From the NCBI GenBank assembly GCA_963605115.1, contig CAVCTM010000061.1, positions 1-12,062 of the forward strand: a DNA stretch of 12,062 bases, written 5' to 3'. Both the position numbers and the translations under genes were made by a program. Of the stretch, positions 1 through 4,667 are shown piece by piece; within the stretch, counting starts at the first letter, position 1, and the number at the start of each line of letters is the position of its first letter. The DNA comes from SVKR01 sp963605115. Lineage in GTDB: Bacteria > Bacillota > Clostridia > Oscillospirales > Oscillospiraceae. The notes under the pieces are model-generated. The model worked only from the letters and a program-made list of their open reading frames with translations, did not search any database and was not told where the DNA came from.

Positions 1-51
1 CTCCAGTCAGCCTTCGGCTGACAGCCTCCCTTGCACAGGGAGGCCTTTAAA
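1..51. repeat. Partial copy (right half) of TTTAAA-ended inverted repeat
   Basis: The first 51 bases match the right half of the complete copies at 72-227 and 11860-12014. They contain a CAGTCAGCC-TTCG-type hairpin, a CCTCCC-TTGCACA-GGGAGG hairpin and a terminal CTTTAAA. The left half would lie outside the window or is missing. It sits 20 bp from the next copy, in the same orientation. Confidence 0.8.
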
Positions 52-71
52 ATCGGCGCTGGCGCGGGTAG

Positions 72-227
72 TTTAAAGGCTCCCCTGTGCAAGGGGAGCT
101 GGCGCGCGAAGCGCGACTGAGGGGTTGTACGCTCACGCAAACGCCAAGCTTGGCAATTCCGTAAGCTTACAACCCTCCAGTCAGCGCTGCGCGCTGACAG
201 CCTCCCTTGCACAGGGAGGCCTTTAAA
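72..227. repeat. Complete ~156-bp MITE-like inverted-repeat element
   Basis: The element begins TTTAAAGGCTCCCC and ends GGGAGGCCTTTAAA, so its ends are inverted repeats. Each end folds into two hairpins: a CTCCCC/GGGGAG-type stem around TGTGCA, then a GC-rich stem. The two halves meet at a less symmetric core with AACGCCAAGCTTGGC and TAAGCTTACAACC. The same core recurs at 11860-12014, and an inverted variant lies at 3207-3358. There is no coding capacity, so it is either a non-autonomous mobile element or a dispersed structural repeat. Confidence 0.8.
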
Positions 228-270
228 ATCGCGGCGTTTCCGTGTTAGTTAAAACGCTGGTGCCGGGGTT

Positions 271-436
271 CCAAGGGGGTCGTCAGACCCCCTTGGTCGT
301 TTAGGAGGAGGATTGTTAAGGAGGGACCCAATCGAAAGGGTCCCTCCTTAACTGTGCCTTTGCCTTCTTTCCCCACAGGGGGAAAGAAGGTCGCGCCTTC
401 GGCGCGAAACCTATTCAATCTGCGCCGCAAGGCGCA
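271..436. repeat. Run of five perfect hairpins downstream of iscU
   Basis: Five back-to-back palindromes fill this gene-free stretch. They are CCAAGGGGGTC/GACCCCCTTGG at 271-296, a perfect 15-bp stem at 315-352 (arms GTTAAGGAGGGACCC and its complement), CCTTCTTTCCCC/GGGGAAAGAAGG at 363-390, TCGCGCC/GGCGCGA at 391-407, and TGCGCC-GCAA-GGCGCA at 421-436. None is followed by a clear U-tract on the minus strand, so I do not call a canonical terminator for the iscU transcript, although these stems may stop or stabilise it. Confidence 0.65.
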
Positions 437-480
437 TTCAATATTCATCCTCCCCGCGCCCCAAGAGCACGAAACGCCCC

Positions 481-915
481 TCACACCATGCAGCAGCCTT
501 CACATTCCCCACAGTCGGGGAACTTGCTGTGGTCATACTCGATGCCGTTGCGGTCATAGTAATCCTTGACCGCCGCCTTGATGCTCTCCTCGGCGAGAAC
601 GGAGCAGTGGAGCTTGTGGGCGGGGAGCCCGCCGAGGGCGTCCACGACCTGCTTGTTCGTGACGGCGAGGGCTTCTTCGATGGTCTTGCCCTTCACCATC
701 TCCGTCGCCATCGAGCTCGCGGCGATGGCGCTGCCGCAGCCGAAGGTCTCGAACTTCACGTCCTCGATGACGTTATCGCGGAGCTTCAGATACATCTTCA
801 TAATATCGCCGCACTTGGCGTTGCCGACCTCGCCGACGCCGTCCGCATCCGGGATCTCGCCAACATTGCGGGGGTTCATAAAGTGGTCCATGACCGTTTC
901 GGTATAAAGTGCCAT
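481..915 (-). CDS. iscU: IscU/NifU-like Fe-S cluster assembly scaffold
   Basis: This 144-aa protein is a cytoplasmic scaffold on which [2Fe-2S]/[4Fe-4S] clusters are built from desulfurase-supplied sulfur before transfer to apoproteins. The three conserved scaffold cysteines are visible: C35 in NAKCGD (with D37), C60 in FGCGSAIAAS, and C104 in LHCSVLAEE. The N-terminal MDHFMNPRNVG is typical of the family. Its length is close to that of usual single-domain IscU proteins. It starts 18 nt after the desulfurase stop, with a strong AAGGAGG eight bases before the ATG, so the two are co-transcribed. The C-terminus ends in a cysteine-rich tail (C135, C138, C141, C142) that classical E. coli IscU lacks. 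Family assignment is secure; the tail's function is unknown. Confidence 0.95.
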   Translation of the reverse strand: MALYTETVMDHFMNPRNVGEIPDADGVGEVGNAKCGDIMKMYLKLRDNVIEDVKFETFGCGSAIAASSMATEMVKGKTIEEALAVTNKQVVDALGGLPAHKLHCSVLAEESIKAAVKDYYDRNGIEYDHSKFPDCGECEGCCMV

Positions 916-933
916 AGTAGTTTCCTCCTTCGT

Positions 934-2571
934 TTACAGAATGAATTTCCGCTTGCCGCTGCAAAGGTCCTTCCACATCGGGGACATATTGCGCAGATAC
1001 TCGACGATCTTCGGCGTTTCGGCGAGGATATAGTCGACCTCCTCCTCGGTGTTCCACTCGCTGAGGCTCAGCCGCAGCGAGCCGTGGGCGACCTCATGGG
1101 GTCTGCCGATGGCGAGCAGGACGTGGCTCGGATCGAGCGAGCCGGAGGTGCAGGCGCTGCCGCTCGATGCGCAGATGCCCTTCGCGTCGAGCAGGAGCAG
1201 CAGGCTCTCGCCCTCGATGCCCTCGAAGCAGAAGCTGACGTTGCCGGGCAGACGGTTCACCGGGTCTCCGTTGAGCGCGCTGTGGGGGATCTTCGCGAGT
1301 CCCGCGATGAGCTTGTCGCGCAGGGCGCTGACCTTGGCGGCGTTCTCGTCGATGTTCGCGGTCATCTCCTTCAGCGCCGCGGCGAGCCCGACGATGCCGG
1401 GGATGTTCTCCGTGCCGCCGCGCTTGCCGCGCTCCTGCGCGCCGCCCTCGATGAGATTCGTGAGCGCGACGCCCTGCCGGGCATAGAGCACGCCGGTGCC
1501 CTTCGGACCGTGGAACTTGTGCCCGGAGAGGGAGAGCAGGTCGATATTCTGCGCCTTCACGTCGATGTGGAGGTGTCCCGCCGCCTGCACCGCGTCCGTG
1601 TGGAACAGCACGCCGCGTTCGCGGCAGACCGCGCCGATCTCCGCGACGGGCAGGACCGAGCCGATCTCGTTATTCGCGAACATCACGGTGACGAGGCAGG
1701 TGTCCTCCCGGATGGCGTCCGCCACCTGCTGCGCCGTGACCGTGCCGGTCGCGCCGACGGGCAGGAGCGTGACCTCGAAGCCCTGCTTTTCCAGCTTTTT
1801 CAGCGTGTGCAGCACTGCGTGGTGTTCAAACGCGGTGGAGATGATGTGGCGCTTGCCCTTCCGCTCGCCAATGGCGGCGGCGGACTGTATCGCCTGATTG
1901 TCCGCCTCGCTGCCGCCGGAGGTGAAATACACCTCGCGCGGCGCGCAGTTTAAGCACGCGGCGACGGTCCCGCGCGCGGCGGCGAGCGCCTCCGCCGCCT
2001 CCTGCCCCGCGGAATGGAGGCTCGACGGGTTGCCGTAAGTGATGTCGAAGTAGGGCAGCATCGCGTCGATGGCGGTGCGGCTCATTTTGGTGGTCGCGGC
2101 GTTGTCCGCGTAGACATGCATAATATCCAGCTCCTTTTTGTCGACAACGGAGATCTCCATGCCCTTCCGCAGCGTTCCGGAGCGCAGCACGCGCGCGAAA
2201 ATGCCCTCGCGCGGCATCACGCAGTCCCCTGCCGCCTGCCGGATGGCGCAGCCTTGGTGACACTCCTTGCCGATCTGCGTCACCTCCAGCAGCGCTTCGC
2301 CGGCGCGCAGCAGCGTGCCGACCGGCAGCTCGTGGACGCGCAGCCCCGCGATGAGCAGATTCTCCGCGAAAGCGCCGGGCTTCAGCTCAAACGGCACGCG
2401 GGAGCGCAGCGTGTCCACGCTCTCAACGCTGAGCAGGCTGACCTGCCGGTGCCAGTCCCCGGCGTGGGCGTCGCCCTCAATGCCGTGGTCCCGGACGAGA
2501 TACGCCGAGAGGACCTCATATTTCTGAACGCCGCGGATGTCGCTGATACAGATCGCCTGAATGGTCGCCAT
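934..2571 (-). CDS. MOSC domain - cysteine desulfurase (NifS/IscS) fusion ORF
   Basis: The 545-aa ORF joins two normally separate proteins. Residues 1-143 are a small bacterial MOSC domain, with cysteines C104 and C108 in GKECHQGCAI and MPREGIFARVL. Residues 151-545 are a full-length group I PLP-dependent cysteine desulfurase. It begins MHVYADNAATT and has EHHAVL (H250), HTDAVQ (D326, Q329), SGHKFHGPKG (PLP lysine K352) and the catalytic loop SSGSACTSG (C474). The linker is about seven residues. NifS converts cysteine to alanine plus enzyme persulfide for the downstream IscU. MOSC domains are linked to molybdenum cofactor sulfuration or metal-sulfur transfer. An internal Shine-Dalgarno and ATG at residue 151 could also yield free NifS. 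The upstream ATG at 2571 has only a weak purine-rich RBS (GGGGA). Domain calls are certain; whether fused and free forms both exist is inferred. Confidence 0.92.
   Translation of the reverse strand: MATIQAICISDIRGVQKYEVLSAYLVRDHGIEGDAHAGDWHRQVSLLSVESVDTLRSRVPFELKPGAFAENLLIAGLRVHELPVGTLLRAGEALLEVTQIGKECHQGCAIRQAAGDCVMPREGIFARVLRSGTLRKGMEISVVDKKELDIMHVYADNAATTKMSRTAIDAMLPYFDITYGNPSSLHSAGQEAAEALAAARGTVAACLNCAPREVYFTSGGSEADNQAIQSAAAIGERKGKRHIISTAFEHHAVLHTLKKLEKQGFEVTLLPVGATGTVTAQQVADAIREDTCLVTVMFANNEIGSVLPVAEIGAVCRERGVLFHTDAVQAAGHLHIDVKAQNIDLLSLSGHKFHGPKGTGVLYARQGVALTNLIEGGAQERGKRGGTENIPGIVGLAAALKEMTANIDENAAKVSALRDKLIAGLAKIPHSALNGDPVNRLPGNVSFCFEGIEGESLLLLLDAKGICASSGSACTSGSLDPSHVLLAIGRPHEVAHGSLRLSLSEWNTEEEVDYILAETPKIVEYLRNMSPMWKDLCSGKRKFIL
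2119..2136 (-). promoter_or_regulatory. Internal ribosome binding site and ATG for a free NifS form
   Basis: On the minus strand, AAGGAG (2131-2136) lies nine bases before an in-frame ATG (2119-2121). That ATG encodes the methionine of MHVYADNAATT, exactly where stand-alone NifS proteins start. It is stronger than the site before the MOSC start, which suggests an originally separate nifS gene whose upstream neighbour lost its stop codon. Confidence 0.7.
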
Positions 2572-2609
2572 GGTGATTTCCCCGTTTCGTTAGTATGTTT
2601 TACATGCCT

Positions 2610-2638
2610 AATATGACACGAAATCCCTACTTTGTCAA
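2610..2638 (-). promoter_or_regulatory. Promoter of the MOSC-NifS-IscU operon
   Basis: On the minus strand a perfect -35 TTGACA (2633-2638) is followed, after 17 bases, by a -10-like CATATT (2610-2615; 4 of 6 consensus positions). It lies about 40 nt upstream of the MOSC start codon and downstream of the regulator's terminator, so the operon has its own promoter. Confidence 0.65.
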
Positions 2639-2647
2639 TAGGGATTT
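2621..2647. promoter_or_regulatory. Perfect 9-9-9 palindromic operator overlapping the -35
   Basis: AAATCCCTA, nine bases, then TAGGGATTT form a perfect inverted repeat that encloses the whole TTGACA box. The position is ideal for repression by the adjacent Rrf2/IscR-like protein, a dimeric winged-helix regulator. The pairing of site and regulator is inferred from proximity; I see no copy in the regulator's own promoter. Confidence 0.65.
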
Positions 2648-2658
2648 AAGAAAAAAGT

Positions 2659-2697
2659 GCGCCGTCCCCGGAAAAAGCGGAGACGGCGCGCGGTTTT
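2659..2697. terminator. Bidirectional terminator between iscR-like gene and MOSC-nifS
   Basis: A GCGCCGTC/GACGGCGC stem has a T-run on both sides (GCGGTTTTTT on plus; CACTTTTTTC on minus). On the minus strand it immediately follows the Rrf2 gene's stop codon, so it separates that transcript from the desulfurase operon. Confidence 0.8.
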
Positions 2698-3129
2698 TCA
2701 CTTCACGGGGCAGCCGCCGGCGGCGGTGGCGGGCTGGAGATCGGAAAGCTTAACGGAATCCAGGTAGCCGTTGATGAGCTCGTCCAGCTTTTCCCAGAGC
2801 GGCAGCGTGCAGCACTCGCCGGCGCGCGGGCAGGCGTTTTCCGCCCCCTCCAGGCACGCGACGGGCGCGAGCGAGCCCTCCGTCAGACGCAATATCTCGC
2901 CCACGGAGTACCGGTCCAGCGGGCGGCAGAGGCGGTAGCCGCCGTTTTTGCCGCGCTGCCCCTCCACGAGCCCGGCTTTGACCAGAACAGAGACGATGCT
3001 CTCCAGATATTTCTCGGAGATCTGCTGCTTCTCCGCCACCTGCGGCAGCGGGATGAAGCTCCCCGCATCATAGCGCCCCAGCTCCAGCATCACCCGGAGC
3101 GCGTAGCGACCCTTTGTAGAAACCAGCAT
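2698..3129 (-). CDS. Rrf2-family (IscR-like) Fe-S-sensing transcriptional regulator
   Basis: This 143-aa protein begins with the canonical Rrf2 sequence MLVSTKGRYALRVMLEL. A winged helix-turn-helix follows (about residues 1-65, including ISEKYLE and the wing GQRGKNGGYRL). Then comes the cysteine-bearing loop with C92, C100 and C106 (plus C107), placed like the three cluster-ligating cysteines of IscR. IscR-type proteins hold an Fe-S cluster and adjust expression of cluster-assembly genes to demand. Its position just upstream of NifS and IscU supports that role. It is transcribed separately, from a promoter at 3160-3188 with GGGAGG eight bases before the ATG, and ends at the terminator at 2659-2697. 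I leave the symbol empty because clostridial Rrf2 paralogues such as CymR-like cysteine regulators look similar; the three cysteines favour the IscR type. Confidence 0.9.
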   Translation of the reverse strand: MLVSTKGRYALRVMLELGRYDAGSFIPLPQVAEKQQISEKYLESIVSVLVKAGLVEGQRGKNGGYRLCRPLDRYSVGEILRLTEGSLAPVACLEGAENACPRAGECCTLPLWEKLDELINGYLDSVKLSDLQPATAAGGCPVK

Positions 3130-3159
3130 ACCAAAAACCTCCCGTGCTGCTTTGTTTTC

Positions 3160-3188
3160 AGCATACCATCGTTCGCCGGAGATTACAA
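3160..3188 (-). promoter_or_regulatory. Putative promoter of the Rrf2 regulator
   Basis: Minus-strand TTGTAA (3183-3188), 17 bases, then TATGCT (3160-3165). Each box matches four of six consensus positions. It lies about 30 nt upstream of the start codon. Confidence 0.5.
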
Positions 3189-3206
3189 GAGGTTTTTTGA
3201 TTTCTG

Positions 3207-3358
3207 TTTAAAGGTCTCCCTGTGCAAGGGAGGCTGTCAGCGCGCAGCGCTGACTGGAGGGTTGTAAGCTTACGGGAGTACCGAGCTTGGCATTTTCGTA
3301 AGCTTACAACCCCTCAGGCGCTTCGCGCCAGCTCCCCTTGCACAGGGGAGCCTTTAAA
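3207..3358. repeat. Complete ~152-bp inverted-repeat element, inverted relative to 72-227
   Basis: The element runs from TTTAAAGGTCTCCC to GGGGAGCCTTTAAA with the two halves in the opposite order to the copy at 72-227. A central GTAAGCTTACG and its complement CGTAAGCTTAC make this the most symmetric copy, so transcripts from either strand could fold end to end. It occupies the gap between the regulator promoter and the terminator of the Mo/W enzyme operon. Confidence 0.8.
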
Positions 3359-3403
3359 GGGTGCCGCTTCGCGGCGTTGATAGAACGTTCTCACCCCGCA
3401 AGA

Positions 3404-3438
3404 AAACTGCCCGCCCCTTTCGGGACGGGCAGTCTTTT
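3404..3438 (-). terminator. Terminator of the Mo/W oxidoreductase operon
   Basis: An ACTGCCCG.CCC/GGG.CGGGCAGT stem has one mismatch. On the minus strand it is followed by TTTTCTT, about a dozen bases after the stop codon of the DUF364 gene. A T5 run on the plus side makes it potentially bidirectional. Confidence 0.75.
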
Positions 3439-3449
3439 TGCTTTGTCTC

Positions 3450-4289
3450 TCAGCACTTGAAGATCTTCGACCACTCCGCGTGATCATAATCGTAGCCTTC
3501 CCACTTGTTGAATGCCTGCGGGTTGAACTTGCTGGCCTGATAGGGGGAGGAGGTGAAGCGCTTCGCGGCTTCGGACTCCACGACGCGGTGGAGCTCCTGC
3601 GGCACGACGGAAAACGGCAGCATGCCGGGCTCGATATCGCGCAGACCGAGGCGCGCGGCGGTCTCCATGGTGTTGTCGAAGCGGCGATAATAGCCGTTGA
3701 TGCGGCGGATGGGCATATCGAAGGCGAAAAACAGCGCGCTCGCCGGGACGGACACACCGTCCAGCACGACCTTGCCGCCCTCGCCGACGATCTCCAGCAG
3801 ACCGGGCAGGGCGCGCGTGGTCAGCGCGTCGCCGGAGACGATAACGACGTCGAAGTCTTTCAGCGCGGCGTAAGCGGCGCGGTCAAAGTCCTTGTCCATC
3901 GGCAGGGGGAACGCCTCGGCGGAAAAGCCGCTCTTGGCGAAGCAGGGGCACTCGCCGACAACGGCGGCGCGGTGTTCGGGGACGTGGGTATAGCCGAACT
4001 CGCCCTTGCCGTCCAGCCCGGCAACGCGCTCCGGGGTGTTATACCACGCATTGAGCGCGGCGACGCCGACGGCGGCTTTCGTCAGGCTGTCCCAGTGGAG
4101 ATGGCAGGCGGTATCGCGCAGGTAAGCGCCGAGAAAAGCGTCACCGCTGAGGCAGGGCTTTTCCAGCATGCGGGCGATGCCGATGCTGCCGTTGGCGCGC
4201 ACCGTGACCCACTCGTCGCCGATGACGCAGCCGTCGATGGTGATACCGGACGGGATGCCGATATAAAGATCGTCATAAAGCTTCCACAT
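3450..4289 (-). CDS. DUF4213/DUF364 putative heavy-metal-chelation protein
   Basis: The 279-aa soluble protein matches the two-part architecture of this family. An N-terminal enolase-N-like DUF4213 region (about residues 1-90) carries VIGDEWVTVRA and a GSIGIA stretch. A Rossmann-like DUF364 region follows (about 95-240) with RAAVVGECPCF, FDVVIVSGDALTTRALPGLL and KVVLDGVSVPASALFF. A structural study of a Desulfitobacterium member suggested an active site for heavy-metal chelation; no reaction is established. Cysteines C62, C114 and C116 are candidate ligands. A basic/aromatic tail (about 243-279) ends in Cys. It is the last gene of the operon, 14 nt after the ferredoxin gene, with GGGGG nine bases before the ATG. 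Its place beside a pterin-metal enzyme suggests handling of Mo/W or its cofactor; this is inference. Confidence 0.8.
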   Translation of the reverse strand: MWKLYDDLYIGIPSGITIDGCVIGDEWVTVRANGSIGIARMLEKPCLSGDAFLGAYLRDTACHLHWDSLTKAAVGVAALNAWYNTPERVAGLDGKGEFGYTHVPEHRAAVVGECPCFAKSGFSAEAFPLPMDKDFDRAAYAALKDFDVVIVSGDALTTRALPGLLEIVGEGGKVVLDGVSVPASALFFAFDMPIRRINGYYRRFDNTMETAARLGLRDIEPGMLPFSVVPQELHRVVESEAAKRFTSSPYQASKFNPQAFNKWEGYDYDHAEWSKIFKC

Positions 4290-4303
4290 ATCTGCTTACC
4301 CCC

Positions 4304-4648
4304 TCACTTGTTGTTGAACCAAAGCACGGGGCGCTTCAGCTCCTTGGACTTTTCGAGCAGCTCCTCGGCTTCGCCGTAATAGATGATGGAGCCCTGGCAC
4401 GCCTTGACGCAGGCGGGACGGGTGTCGACACCCTTCGCGATGCGGTCGGCGCAGAGATTGCAGAGGTTCGTGGGGAAGGGAACGTTATCGACCTGCACGT
4501 GTCCGTTCGGGTAGGTGTAGATCTGCTCAAGCACCTTGATGCCCCAGGTATCGGCGTCAAACTGGTTTTCCTGCTTGCACGCCACGGTGCAGGCGAAGCA
4601 GCCCGTGCAGTATTCCATGTCAAACAAAAGGCCTTTGTTATTCTTCAT
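4304..4648 (-). CDS. Small 4Fe-4S electron-transfer subunit of the Mo/W enzyme
   Basis: This 114-aa ferredoxin-like protein has two cysteine groups. C14-x2-C17-x2-C20-x3-C24 sits in YCTGCFACTVACKQEN. C63-x2-C66 and C80-x3-C84 sit in CNLCADR and PACVKACQG. The second group resembles the CxLCxxRxxxGxxPACVxxC cluster of formate dehydrogenase and DMSO reductase beta subunits. With eight cysteines it can hold two [4Fe-4S] clusters, half of what DmsB/FdnH-type subunits carry; those are also nearly twice as long. It lies 19 nt after the catalytic subunit and presumably passes electrons to it from a soluble donor, since no membrane anchor is encoded nearby. Family and role are clear; the redox partner is unknown. 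Confidence 0.9.
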   Translation of the reverse strand: MKNNKGLLFDMEYCTGCFACTVACKQENQFDADTWGIKVLEQIYTYPNGHVQVDNVPFPTNLCNLCADRIAKGVDTRPACVKACQGSIIYYGEAEELLEKSKELKRPVLWFNNK

Positions 4649-4667
4649 CTTCTTCCACTTCCTTTCC

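Noticed and set aside
1..227. CRISPR array, considered because of repeated short units
   Set aside because: The units are inverted-repeat halves of one element without regular spacing or unique spacers, and no cas gene is present.
529..1953. Long 474-codon open frame on the plus strand opposite iscU and nifS
   Set aside because: It is antisense to clearly homologous genes. Its Arg/Ala/Asp/Leu-rich translation has no recognisable motif, as expected from the opposite strand of GC-rich coding DNA.
2572..2620. Sequencing frameshift as the cause of the MOSC-NifS fusion
   Set aside because: Both domains are in the same frame with an intact short linker, so an indel is not needed. Only a base substitution at a stop codon could have joined them artificially.
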